Source of the DNA: Phycisphaera mikurensis NBRC 102666
GTDB lineage: Bacteria > Planctomycetota > Phycisphaerae > Phycisphaerales > SM1A02
NCBI GenBank assembly: GCA_945877905.1
Contig: CAMDUT010000010.1
Coordinates: 1 to 32,124, forward strand
Length of the DNA: 32,124 nt
Reading direction: 5' to 3'
Made by a program: the position numbers and the translations under genes. Positions within the stretch are counted from its first letter, which is position 1, and the number at the start of each line of letters is the position of its first letter. Shown here piece after piece: positions 15,851 to 24,407 of this stretch. The notes beneath the pieces are model-generated. The model worked only from the letters and a program-made list of their open reading frames with translations. It had not been told where the DNA came from and made no database searches.

Positions 15851-16636
15851 GTGACGCCAATTCTCGCAGACATGTCAACGACCATGCGTGCCCTCAACGC
15901 CGGACTGTCCATGGAGGGGGTCACCATGTACCTCTTCTGGCTGTCGACGGTCGCGATGGGCGCCGGAGCCCTCTACTTCTGGCTGCAGCGCAAGACCGTC
16001 CAGGTCCAGTACCAGACCGCGATGACCGTGGCCGGCATCATCTGCGCGGTCGCCTGCTTCCACTACTGGCGCATGAGCGGCATCTACCTCGAGGGCGTGG
16101 CGAGCCTCTTCAACGCCGACGGCTCGCGCATCGAGGGCGCGGTCATCAAGCAGTTCCCCACCGCGTACCGCTACATCGACTGGCTGATCACGGTGCCCCT
16201 GCTCGTGATGGAATTCCCGTTGCTCCTGAACCTGGGCAAGAAGGGCTCCGAGCTCTTCAAGGGCCTCGTCTTCTGGTCGCTCGTGATGCTCGTCACCGCA
16301 TGGGTGGCCGAGGAGAGCCCGACCGGCAGCCAGCAGTGGTGGACCTGGTACGTCGTGAGCTGCGGCTCGTGGCTGTACATCGTCTACATGCTCTTCACCA
16401 AGGTCACCGAGGCCATGGAGTCCGCCCCGGCGAGCATCCAGGCCAGCCTCAAGGCGATGCGCCTCTTCGTGACGATCGGCTGGGTGATCTACCCCGTCGG
16501 CTTCCTCATGGCGCTCGGCGGGACCAACGGCGAGAGCTGGCGCGAGGTGTGCTACAACGTCGCCGACGTGATCAACAAGGTCTTCTTCGGCCTGGTCTGC
16601 TACCAGGGCGTGAAGGGACTCGGCGAGCGCGCCTGA
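15851..16636 (+). CDS. Green-tuned proton-pumping proteorhodopsin
   Basis: A seven-helix microbial rhodopsin of about 261 residues. Helix C reads RYIDWLITVPLLVMEF, giving the proton-pump triad Asp110 (acceptor), Thr114 and Glu121 (donor). Helix B has His71 (FHYWRM), the partner of the acceptor in proteorhodopsins, and helix G has Asp239 and the retinal Schiff-base Lys243 (NVADVINKVFFGL). Leu118 sits at the colour-tuning position (105 in the reference), predicting green absorption. Trp174, Trp211 and Tyr214 line the retinal pocket. The start is a GTG at 15851 because a GGAG ribosome site lies eight bases before it; ATG 15872 lacks one, and the frame further upstream shows no homology. The retinal-forming dioxygenase gene follows 17 bases later. 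The protein pumps protons outward across the inner membrane on illumination. Confidence 0.95.
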   Translation: MTPILADMSTTMRALNAGLSMEGVTMYLFWLSTVAMGAGALYFWLQRKTVQVQYQTAMTVAGIICAVACFHYWRMSGIYLEGVASLFNADGSRIEGAVIKQFPTAYRYIDWLITVPLLVMEFPLLLNLGKKGSELFKGLVFWSLVMLVTAWVAEESPTGSQQWWTWYVVSCGSWLYIVYMLFTKVTEAMESAPASIQASLKAMRLFVTIGWVIYPVGFLMALGGTNGESWREVCYNVADVINKVFFGLVCYQGVKGLGERA

Positions 16637-16653
16637 TCGCGGACTCCTGAAGC

Positions 16654-17766
16654 TTGAACACCGCCCCGCCCACCGCCGCCGTGCACGAGCACCCCTCACG
16701 GGGGCTCGCGCCGGCGGCGGAGGCGGGGCGGCTCCTTTGCGGTCCGCGCGCCGTTCCGTGGACCATGCTCACGATCGCCGCGGTGCTGGGGGCGGTCGCG
16801 CCCGCCTTCACCGCCGCGGCGGCGCCGTGGCCGTTCGTGGTCGCGCTGCTCGCGTTCGGCATGCCGCACGGCGCCGCCGACTGGGCGGTGGCCGGTCGGC
16901 TCTCGGGCCGCGACGGGTTCCTCCCGCGGCTGCTCGGCTTCGGCGGCTACCTGCTGCTCATGGCGGCGAGCCTTGCGGCCCTTGCGCTGCAGCCGGGCAT
17001 CGCCGCGCTCCTGTTCCTCCTGCTCACGGTGTTCCACTTCGGCATGGCCGACGCGACGGCGGTCGGCGCGGACGACGACGGGCCCGTCGCGCGGTGGGGC
17101 CTCGTCTTCGGGCGCGGGTTGCTCTTGCTCGCGACGGCCTTCGCCGCGCACCCTGCCGAGGCATGGGCGCCGTTCGCGCGGATCGGCGACGCGCTCTCGC
17201 CGTGGGCCGCCGCCGCATGGAGGCCGGACCTCGGGACGCTCCAGCGACTGGCGCTCGTCGGTGCGATCGCGGGCGGCGTCATCGCGTGCGTCGGCGCCGC
17301 CGCGCGCGCCGCGGCCGGGCACGCGCACGCGGCGGCCAAGGACCTCTTCGAACACGCGCTCGTAGTGGCGATGGCCTCGATGGCGGACCCGCTGTTCGCG
17401 GTGGGCTGCTACTTCCTCGGTGTCCATGCGTTCCGCCATTCGCGGCGGCTTGCAAGCACCGGGTGCATCATCGAGGGCGAGGGCGCACGGGCCCGGCCGT
17501 CGCGGACCGCGGGTCCCGCGGAGCCGCTCGGACGCCGCCTGCTCCGCGTCCACGTGCTGAGCCTGCCCCTGATGTGGCCGACCGCCGCGTGCATGGTCGC
17601 CCTGTGCTGGGCGCTCGGAGGCGGCGATCCGCGGACCATCGCCGACGCGAGCATCGCGTTCTACGTGATCACGACGCTTCCGCACCACCTGCTGGGCCTG
17701 CGGCTGCCGCGACCGGACATGTCGCCCGCGGCGACCGGCGCCGAGCGCGCCGCCTTCGGCACGTGA
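16654..17766 (+). CDS. blh: Brp/Blh beta-carotene 15,15'-dioxygenase
   Basis: About 370 residues, a polytopic membrane enzyme that cleaves beta-carotene into two retinals. The conserved iron-binding histidines are present: GMPHGAADW (His72), FHFGMAD (His128), CYFLGVHAFRH (His258, His262) and TTLPHHLLGL (His344/345). The gene directly follows the rhodopsin and provides its chromophore. The start is uncertain: TTG 16654 gives the longest form, with about 37 extra residues before ATG 16765, and neither has a good ribosome site. A 30-residue insertion around 275-295 (EGEGARARPSRTAGPAEPLG) lies between helices. No carotenoid biosynthesis genes are in this window, so the beta-carotene supply must be encoded elsewhere. 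Confidence 0.92.
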   Translation: MNTAPPTAAVHEHPSRGLAPAAEAGRLLCGPRAVPWTMLTIAAVLGAVAPAFTAAAAPWPFVVALLAFGMPHGAADWAVAGRLSGRDGFLPRLLGFGGYLLLMAASLAALALQPGIAALLFLLLTVFHFGMADATAVGADDDGPVARWGLVFGRGLLLLATAFAAHPAEAWAPFARIGDALSPWAAAAWRPDLGTLQRLALVGAIAGGVIACVGAAARAAAGHAHAAAKDLFEHALVVAMASMADPLFAVGCYFLGVHAFRHSRRLASTGCIIEGEGARARPSRTAGPAEPLGRRLLRVHVLSLPLMWPTAACMVALCWALGGGDPRTIADASIAFYVITTLPHHLLGLRLPRPDMSPAATGAERAAFGT

Positions 17767-17783
17767 CCGCGCCCCGCGCGGCC

Positions 17784-18779
17784 TCAGCCCTCGACCCAGC
17801 GATGCGCGTGGTCGAAGCTCCGGTGGTACCAGCTTCCCTTCTTGAACGGGCGCAGGTGGATGCCGCACGGGATCGCGTGTCCATTGCAGTCCTTGATCTT
17901 CCCACCGGTCGAATCCATGATGAGCGGCGTGCCGTCCGGGCTCGTGGCGCACGAGCCCATCCACATGATGACGTGGGTGACCTTGGTCTGCTTGCTGTCG
18001 CGGATGTACAGCAGGTCGCCCGGCTTGAGCGTCCGGCACAGCTCCTCGTACCACCTGTCCGGGTCGCCCTCCGGGCGCCTGATCACCTGGGCGCGCGCCT
18101 CGCCGTGGGCGCTGCGTGACGTGGCCTCCGCGGCCTGCTTGTGGATGTCCGTGTTGAGGTGGATGCCGAGGCCCCAGTTGTAGTTCCAGCCGCTGAAGTT
18201 GCTGCAGTCGACGCCCTTGCCCTGCTTGCCCGCGCAGCAACGGTTCCATGGCCATCCCTGCGGCGGGTTCCAGTCCGGCACGTGGTGGTGCTGGTACTCG
18301 TAGCCGATGAAGCGGGACGCGCCGGCGACGATGCGCTCGCGGCGCCACTCGGCGGGCTTCGACCGCACCTCCGGCGGGCAGTCGAACATGCGCGCGGGCA
18401 CGCCCCATGCGCCGCAGCGCTTGCGGGTCTCCTCGGAGTACCACTCGCGCTCAGGCACCGTGCTCTCGGCGCCGGGAGCGCCACGCGGTCCATGGCGGTC
18501 GAAGAGCAGTTCCTCCACCGGGAACGAGAACTTCAACGCATACGGGCTGCGGTACGGGCCCTCGTACGGCTTCGCGTCCTGCGACTCGTCGACCTGTTCG
18601 CTCTCGCCGGGCTGGCCGTCGCCGACCTGCTGCACCGGCTGCTCCTGGCGCCGTTCCTCGAGCCGTTCCTCGAGCCGTTCGCGCCGGGTTTCTCCGGACG
18701 GCTGCTGCGGGTCCTGCGGCCACGGGGCGGCTGCGACGAGGATCGTGGCGACGGCGGCGAGAAGCGAGGAGGAATCCAT
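17784..18779 (-). CDS. Secreted NlpC/P60-like cysteine hydrolase
   Basis: About 331 residues from ATG 18779. A signal peptide (SSSLLAAVATILVAAA) is followed by a charged, Glu/Arg/Gln-rich coiled-coil-like stretch (about 30-65). The C-terminal third is an NlpC/P60-like papain fold: GKGVDCSNFSGW holds the nucleophile cysteine, PGDLLYIRD precedes the histidine in TKVTHVIMWMG, and DSTGG with HLRPFKKGSW follow. Enzymes of this fold cut peptidoglycan stem peptides or related amide bonds in the envelope. The middle region with several cysteines (RCGAWGVPARMFDCP) is not assigned. It is convergent with blh (17 bases between stops) and downstream of the alcohol dehydrogenase on the same strand. Substrate unknown. 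Confidence 0.76.
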   Translation of the reverse strand: MDSSSLLAAVATILVAAAPWPQDPQQPSGETRRERLEERLEERRQEQPVQQVGDGQPGESEQVDESQDAKPYEGPYRSPYALKFSFPVEELLFDRHGPRGAPGAESTVPEREWYSEETRKRCGAWGVPARMFDCPPEVRSKPAEWRRERIVAGASRFIGYEYQHHHVPDWNPPQGWPWNRCCAGKQGKGVDCSNFSGWNYNWGLGIHLNTDIHKQAAEATSRSAHGEARAQVIRRPEGDPDRWYEELCRTLKPGDLLYIRDSKQTKVTHVIMWMGSCATSPDGTPLIMDSTGGKIKDCNGHAIPCGIHLRPFKKGSWYHRSFDHAHRWVEG

Positions 18780-18845
18780 GGCGAAAACGTACCAACCCTG
18801 GCGCATCGCGCGCGTCGGGCGTTCCCACGACACCATGGCGCGGCC

Positions 18846-19901
18846 TCAGCCCTTCAGCGACGCCATGTCGATCACGAAGCGGTACTTCACGTCGTTGCGC
18901 AGCATGCGCTCGTACGCCTCGTTGACCTGATCCATGCGGATCAGCTCGACGTCGCACGCGATGCCGTGCGTGCCGCAGAAGTCGAGCATCTCCTGCGTCT
19001 CGGGGATGCCGCCGATGAGCGACCCGGCGAGGTTGCGCCGCGGCATGATCAGGCTGAACGCGCGCACCTGCTGGGGGTTCGGGGGGACGCCCACCATCAC
19101 CATCGTCCCGTCGAGCCGCAGCAGCGCGAGGTACGCGTCGACCGGGTGATCCGCGCTCACGGTGTCGACGACGAGGTCGAGGCTCGACGCATGCCGCGCC
19201 ATCGCGTCCGCGTCGCTCGACACCACCACCTCGTGCGCGCCGAGCCGCTTGCCGTCCTCGACCTTGCCGGCCGAGGTGGTGAAGAGCACCACGTGCGCGC
19301 CCATGGCGCGCGCGAACCTCACGCCCATGTGGCCGAGGCCGCCGAGGCCCACGATCCCCACCTTCTTCCCCGGGCCCGCGCCCCATTTCCGCAGCGGCGA
19401 CCACGTGGTGATGCCGGCGCAGAGGAGGGGCGCGGCGCGCGCCGGGTCGAGGTTCGCGGGAACGCGCAGCGTGAAGGCCTCGTCGGCCACCACGCGCTCG
19501 GAGTAGCCGCCGAAGGTCATGCCGCCGAGGTGCGCGTCCGGGGAGTTGTAGGTGAACGTGGCGCCGCCGAGGCAGAACTGCTGCAGCCCCCGGCTGCAGT
19601 GGTCGCACGTGCGGCAGCTGTCGACCATGCAGCCAACGGCCGCGAGGTCGCCCGCCTTGAAGCGCGTCACCTTCGCGCCCACGCGCGTCACGCGCCCGAG
19701 GATCTCGTGCCCCGGCACCACCGGGTACGCGGTGCCGCCCCACTCGTCGCGCGCCACGTGCAGGTCGCTGTGGCAGACGCCGCAGAAGAGGATGTCGATC
19801 TCGACGTCCGTGGGGGTGGGCTCGCGCCGGGCGATGGCGTGCGGCCCGAGCGGCGAGGTCGGGGACTGCGCGGCGTAGGCCTTGGTGGGGGTGGTGGTCA
19901 T
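18846..19901 (-). CDS. Zinc-dependent alcohol dehydrogenase, YahK / cinnamyl-alcohol type
   Basis: A 351-residue medium-chain dehydrogenase of standard length. The catalytic zinc site is CGVCHSDLH plus GHE, with a further cysteine in PLLCAGITTW. The structural zinc site is the four-cysteine CRTCDHCSRGLQQFC. The nucleotide fold carries GLGGLGHMG. The pattern HSDLH...GGYSERV matches the YahK/AdhA aldehyde-reductase group, which mainly reduces aldehydes with NADPH; cofactor preference is inferred. It lies between the organophosphate antiporter (31 bases upstream) and the NlpC/P60-like hydrolase (66 bases downstream), all reading left, so co-transcription is possible. The only recognisable ribosome site is a weak CGGAA before the ATG. 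Confidence 0.92.
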   Translation of the reverse strand: MTTTPTKAYAAQSPTSPLGPHAIARREPTPTDVEIDILFCGVCHSDLHVARDEWGGTAYPVVPGHEILGRVTRVGAKVTRFKAGDLAAVGCMVDSCRTCDHCSRGLQQFCLGGATFTYNSPDAHLGGMTFGGYSERVVADEAFTLRVPANLDPARAAPLLCAGITTWSPLRKWGAGPGKKVGIVGLGGLGHMGVRFARAMGAHVVLFTTSAGKVEDGKRLGAHEVVVSSDADAMARHASSLDLVVDTVSADHPVDAYLALLRLDGTMVMVGVPPNPQQVRAFSLIMPRRNLAGSLIGGIPETQEMLDFCGTHGIACDVELIRMDQVNEAYERMLRNDVKYRFVIDMASLKG

Positions 19902-19932
19902 GGGGTTCCGGGGGTTCGTGGGGTGTCGCGGT

Positions 19933-21501
19933 TCACAGCCCGCGCTTCGCCTGCGCGGCGGCGAGCTTCTTGCTCTCGACCTCGGCGAGGTACTTGCGCG
20001 TGGCGTTCGGCAGGAGAGTCCACATTCGGATCGAGAAGACGAGCCCGACGATGGCGAAGGGGAAGAGCACCATCGGCCAGTACGACCAGTCGTTCGTGGC
20101 CAGGTAGCCGATCACGAACGACTGGATGGCCGCGCCGAGCTTGCTGAAGGCGTCCGCGATGCCCGTTGCGGTGCCCGCGGCGCGCTTGCCGCCGAAGTCC
20201 GCGGTCGCGGTGCCAGACATGATGCTGTGCACCCCGATCACCGCCATCATGGTGGTGACGGCGCAGGCCGCGATGATCATCGGCCGGGCGCCGATCAGCC
20301 ACGCGGTGAACGAGCCGGGCGCCGCTCCCGTCGACTCGAGCGTGGCCTTCACCGGCACCAGCGTCAGGCAGAGGAGCATGAGCCCGGTGGTCGCGAACAT
20401 GATCGCCTGCATGAGCGCGGCGCTCGGTGCCCGGCGCGAGTTGAAGAAGCGGTCGCTGACCCAGCCCGCGGCGAACCCGCCGGCGATGCCGGTGACCGCG
20501 CCCCAGATGCCCCAGTTCACGGTGACCGCCTCGACGCCCATGCCGGTGTCCTTCGCGAAGAGCAGGTACCAGCTCAGGATGCCGTCGCGCAGCACGCCCG
20601 AGGTGAGCTCGACCACGCCGATCATCAGGATGACCGGGTTCGAGAGGACGCGCCAGATGAGCCCGAGGTAGGTGTCCTTGCGCGTGGGGTCGCCGGCCAT
20701 CTCGTCGCTCGACGCGTCGTGGGTGTCGAGCGGGTCGAAGCCGGCCTGGTCGGGCGTGTCCTTCAGGAGGATCACGTCGATGAGCGCCCAGACGAGCATG
20801 ATCGCCGCGGGAATCGCGAAGATGAGCCACAGGGCGGGCACGGTGCGCCCGTCGAGCGAGAAGAGGTTGTTGAGCACCACGCGCGCGAGGGTGGGCTCGG
20901 CCGGCTGCTCGAGCTGCACGGCGTTCGCGATGGCGCGGCCCCAGTCGAACGCGAAGTAGACGCCCATGGAGATCAGCGTTCCGAAGATCGCTCCGAACGT
21001 GCCGCGCTCGCGGACGTGGAACCAGTAGCTCTTCACCTTGATGGTGCTGACCGCGCCGAAGCTCTGGCAGAGCATGTTCAGGCTGTAGAGGACGGCGAGC
21101 GCGGCGCCCATGCTCACGTCGAGCGTGCCGTTCAGCTTCATGCTGACGACGATGGCCATCGCGAAGTTGAAGATCGACGAGCCGATGGCGCCGACGAGCA
21201 TCCCGCGCTTGCCGCCGAGACGGTCGACCAGCGGTCCCACGAAAAGCAGGCCGATCGCGTAGGTCGTGAGCCCCGAGCCCGTGACCAAGCCGAACGTCTT
21301 CTTGTCCATCAGCGTGCCGAGCGCCACGGCCGCGACCGACATGTTGTATCGCCCCATGTAGAGGAACGAGTAGGTCATCCCAAGCGGGAACCAGTTCACG
21401 AAGCGCCGCCACATGAACCTCCTCGTGTGTCCCAGCGGGTTCGTCAGGAAGTAGACGGTGATGATGTAGGCGAAGGCGCCCGCGACGAGGAGTCCGACCA
21501 T
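19933..21501 (-). CDS. OPA-family MFS antiporter (organophosphate:phosphate type)
   Basis: About 522 residues with twelve or more hydrophobic helices. Signature stretches are RFVNWFPLGMTYSFLYMGRY with NMSV, GPLVDRLGGKRGM between helices 2 and 3, and STIKVKSYWFHVRERGTFGA, all as in GlpT/UhpT/UhpC-like transporters that exchange phosphorylated sugars or glycerol-3-phosphate for phosphate. A central hydrophilic loop (about 255-285) separates the two halves. An extra hydrophobic segment at the very N-terminus comes from using ATG 21501; an internal ATG at 21414 has a strong GAGGAGG site and may be the real start. It is divergent from the paralogue-2 gene with only 32 bases between, so at least one promoter must lie inside coding sequence. 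Substrate unknown. Confidence 0.88.
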   Translation of the reverse strand: MVGLLVAGAFAYIITVYFLTNPLGHTRRFMWRRFVNWFPLGMTYSFLYMGRYNMSVAAVALGTLMDKKTFGLVTGSGLTTYAIGLLFVGPLVDRLGGKRGMLVGAIGSSIFNFAMAIVVSMKLNGTLDVSMGAALAVLYSLNMLCQSFGAVSTIKVKSYWFHVRERGTFGAIFGTLISMGVYFAFDWGRAIANAVQLEQPAEPTLARVVLNNLFSLDGRTVPALWLIFAIPAAIMLVWALIDVILLKDTPDQAGFDPLDTHDASSDEMAGDPTRKDTYLGLIWRVLSNPVILMIGVVELTSGVLRDGILSWYLLFAKDTGMGVEAVTVNWGIWGAVTGIAGGFAAGWVSDRFFNSRRAPSAALMQAIMFATTGLMLLCLTLVPVKATLESTGAAPGSFTAWLIGARPMIIAACAVTTMMAVIGVHSIMSGTATADFGGKRAAGTATGIADAFSKLGAAIQSFVIGYLATNDWSYWPMVLFPFAIVGLVFSIRMWTLLPNATRKYLAEVESKKLAAAQAKRGL

Positions 21502-21533
21502 GCGCGCAGGGTAGCGGGCCGTACCATCCGTGC

Positions 21534-24347
21534 ATGTTCAGCCGAGGCGATCGGTCGGTCTCCGTCTTCGCGCCCCTCGCCCTCGCTGCGCTCGCCGCAC
21601 TCGTGCGCCCGGCCTCCGCGCAGTTCGTCTCGCATCCCTCGCAGGTCGACAACCTCCCGCCGGCGCCCGCCCTCGACGACGGCGAGACGCTGTGGCCGCA
21701 GGTGTCGTCCGCGGACGGCACGACGTTCGTCCTCTATTCCCCGCAGTTCGCGTCGATCGTCGGCACGCAGGGCACGGCGCGCGCGGCGTTCAGCGCGGCG
21801 CGCGCCGGAGAGGCGCCCGTCTACGGCTCGGTCACCTTCACCGCGTCGCTTGACAGCGACCTCTCCTCGGGGCTGATCCACGTCTCCGACATGCTCGTGC
21901 AGGGGGCCACCCGCGCCGACGGGAAGGACCCGTCGTCCACCGTGGCCGTGCTGCAGCGGATGCTGATGGGCGCGGACTTCACGGTGCAGCGCTCGGCGGT
22001 GCTCGAGAACATGGACCTCGCGGGCGCGCGTACGCAGGCGCCCGCGGTCTCGAACGCGCCGCCGACCGTCCGCGTGGTGGACCATGCCGCCGTCGCGCTG
22101 GCGCTCGACGGCGCGCCCGTCCTTCGCGCCGTGGCTCCGGGCACGGGCATCGCGATGAACACGCCCTCGCTGCTCGCGTTCGAGTCGGCGACGCAGTCGT
22201 GGTTCACCCGGATCGGCACGTCGACCTGGATGCGCTCGACGTCATGGAAGGGACCGTTCGTGCCGGGGGCCGGGCCCTCTGCCGACGCCGCGCGGGCCAT
22301 CGAGTCCGCGCTTCCTTCGCGCGCTCCCGGCGTGGCGCCCCCGCCCGTTCCGGCTCCGGGCCAGGTTCCCGAGGTCATCGTGGTGACGCAGCCGGCCGTG
22401 CTCGTGAGCGTCGACGGCGGCCCCGACCTCGTGCAGGTGGCCGACGGCATCTACGGCGTGCGCAACGCGAGCGGCGACCTGTTCACGTCGGCCGACGGCA
22501 ACACGTGGTGGCTGCTTGCGTCCGGACGCTGGTTCACGAGCGGCGACCTGATGGCCGGGCCGTGGACGTCCCTCGAGCCGGATTCGCTCCCGAGGGCCTT
22601 CGCCCAGCTTGACCCGAAGGGATCGTGGGGCAACGTGCTCGCGAGCGTGCCCGGGACGCCGGCGGCCAAGGACGCCGTGTACGTGCAGGCGATCCCGCAC
22701 GTGGCGACCCTTGACCGCGCCAAGGCACGCGCGGCGGCGAAGGTCGGCTGGATCGGCGGCGCGCCGCGCTTCGTCCCCGTGGACGGCACGTCGCTGGCGC
22801 TCGCGACGAACGCGACGGCGCCGGTCATCCAGTGCGACGGCGCGTACTACCTGTGCTCCGACGGCGCATGGTGCGTCGCGTCCTCGCCCACGGGACCGTG
22901 GGACCTGTGCGACGCCGTGCCGGAGTCGATCTACGCCTTGCCTGTCTCTTCGCCCGCCTACGGCACGACGTTCGTGCGCGTCATGAACGCGACGCCGCAG
23001 GCCGTGACGTTCGCGTTCACCGCCGGCTACGCGAACAGCTTCCCGAACGGCGGGATCGTGTGCTACGGGACCGGGTTCACGGCAGCCGGCCTTCGCGTCA
23101 CGGACGCCGACGTCGCGGGGAACGGACGGGCCGATCCCGGGGACGGGGCCGTGTGGGGCAACTACGTGGGCGTGCCGACGACGTATGCATGCCCGATGGC
23201 GCTGGGCGTGACCGGGTGGACGTGCCAGGGGCTCCCGGGCTGGACCGACTTCGCCTTGCAGTGCGCGCCGTCATGGGCCGCATGCGGATGGTGGGGGCCG
23301 GGTTGCTCGTTCGACACGGGCTTCGCGCTCGGCATGGGGTACGCCGGTGCGTGGGAGTGGGGCTACCACCCGTGGGGCAGTGCCGACGCCGACGGGTGGT
23401 GGAGGCAGCATTGGGGCGGTGCCTACCGGCGCGGGTGGTCCGCGGCGATCCAGTCGGTGAACCGTGCGGCGAATGCGGGGGTCGCCCCGGTCGCGGGCAG
23501 CGCCTCGACCGCAGGCATCGCCGCGCCCACCGCACCTCGATGGGCCCACGCCGCGGGCGCCGACGACGACGTGTCGGCCTCGCCGGACGGGCGCATCACG
23601 CAGCAGCGCGGGACGCACACGTACGCGCGCGGAACGGGCGGGTGGCAGGCGGCGTCGGGTGTCAACGGCGGAACGGCCACTGCCGCACCCGGCGCGGGCC
23701 AGCCGAGCGGCTTCTACGAGCGTGACGCGTCACCGCAGGCGACCGCCTCGGCGCGCGCGACCACGATGGACGACTTCCGCCCGGACCCGAACCACGACTT
23801 CGACGGCAGCCCGCGCGGCGCGTTCGCGCGCGGCGAGACGAACTACGCCGACCGTCGCGAGGCGCTCGAGCCCCCCGCGCAGGGCGGCGGCGAGCCCGAC
23901 GACTACCGCCGGGGCGGCAGCTGGAACGGCGGCAACTACGACCGGCGCGACCAGCCGCGCGGCGACTGGCAGGCGCCCCGGCAGGCGCCCGACGATCGGC
24001 CCCGCAACGGCTACCCCGGCTGGTCGAGCGGCGAGCGCGGCTACGGGCGCACCAGCGGCTACACGGGCGCGCGCGGGGTCACCGACAGCTGGAACCACGG
24101 ATGGTCGCGCTTCGGCGGATCGTCCGACCAGTACTGGCGCTTCTCGGGGCAAGGTGCCCAGAGCGGCTACACCGGCGGCATCTACTACAACGGCGGCGGG
24201 CCCCTCCGCAGCGGCTACACGGGCGGCGGGCTCGGCGTGAACAGCTCGATGTTCGGCTGGCCGTGGGGCTGGGGCGGCGGCATGTACGGCGGCAATTACC
24301 GCTACGGCAACTTCGCCGGCGGCATGCCGATGGGCATCATGCGGTGA
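21534..24347 (+). CDS. Secreted triple-repeat protein with Gly-rich tail (paralogue 2)
   Basis: About 937 residues, related along the first 500 to the protein at 9610-11676. A signal peptide ends at PASA. The N-terminal domain (LWPQVSSADGTTFVLYSPQF) is followed by three units, each ending with an aromatic W-x-x-S/A and GP[WF] motif: STWMRSTSWKGPF, GRWFTSGDLMAGPW and GAWCVASSPTGPW. A cysteine-rich patch follows (WAACGWWGPGCSF). The tail is much longer than in paralogue 1: a Gly/Asp/Arg/Asn-rich stretch, three SGYTG repeats and a Gly/Met/Tyr end (GGGMYGGNYRYGNFAGGM). Function is unknown; export and a surface or matrix role are inferred. Confidence 0.8.
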   Translation: MFSRGDRSVSVFAPLALAALAALVRPASAQFVSHPSQVDNLPPAPALDDGETLWPQVSSADGTTFVLYSPQFASIVGTQGTARAAFSAARAGEAPVYGSVTFTASLDSDLSSGLIHVSDMLVQGATRADGKDPSSTVAVLQRMLMGADFTVQRSAVLENMDLAGARTQAPAVSNAPPTVRVVDHAAVALALDGAPVLRAVAPGTGIAMNTPSLLAFESATQSWFTRIGTSTWMRSTSWKGPFVPGAGPSADAARAIESALPSRAPGVAPPPVPAPGQVPEVIVVTQPAVLVSVDGGPDLVQVADGIYGVRNASGDLFTSADGNTWWLLASGRWFTSGDLMAGPWTSLEPDSLPRAFAQLDPKGSWGNVLASVPGTPAAKDAVYVQAIPHVATLDRAKARAAAKVGWIGGAPRFVPVDGTSLALATNATAPVIQCDGAYYLCSDGAWCVASSPTGPWDLCDAVPESIYALPVSSPAYGTTFVRVMNATPQAVTFAFTAGYANSFPNGGIVCYGTGFTAAGLRVTDADVAGNGRADPGDGAVWGNYVGVPTTYACPMALGVTGWTCQGLPGWTDFALQCAPSWAACGWWGPGCSFDTGFALGMGYAGAWEWGYHPWGSADADGWWRQHWGGAYRRGWSAAIQSVNRAANAGVAPVAGSASTAGIAAPTAPRWAHAAGADDDVSASPDGRITQQRGTHTYARGTGGWQAASGVNGGTATAAPGAGQPSGFYERDASPQATASARATTMDDFRPDPNHDFDGSPRGAFARGETNYADRREALEPPAQGGGEPDDYRRGGSWNGGNYDRRDQPRGDWQAPRQAPDDRPRNGYPGWSSGERGYGRTSGYTGARGVTDSWNHGWSRFGGSSDQYWRFSGQGAQSGYTGGIYYNGGGPLRSGYTGGGLGVNSSMFGWPWGWGGGMYGGNYRYGNFAGGMPMGIMR

Positions 24348-24379
24348 TCGCGGCCGGATGCGCGCGCGCCGGCGTGTCC

Positions 24380-24400
24380 GCGGGCGAACCCCCCGCCCGC
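24380..24400. terminator. Hairpin between convergent genes
   Basis: GCGGGC (24380-24385) and GCCCGC (24395-24400) form a 6-bp stem with a 9-base loop in the 60-base gap between the paralogue-2 stop and the dab-operon regulator stop. Position suits a bidirectional terminator; the stem is short and lacks a U-tract. Confidence 0.35.
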
Positions 24401-24407
24401 ATGGACG

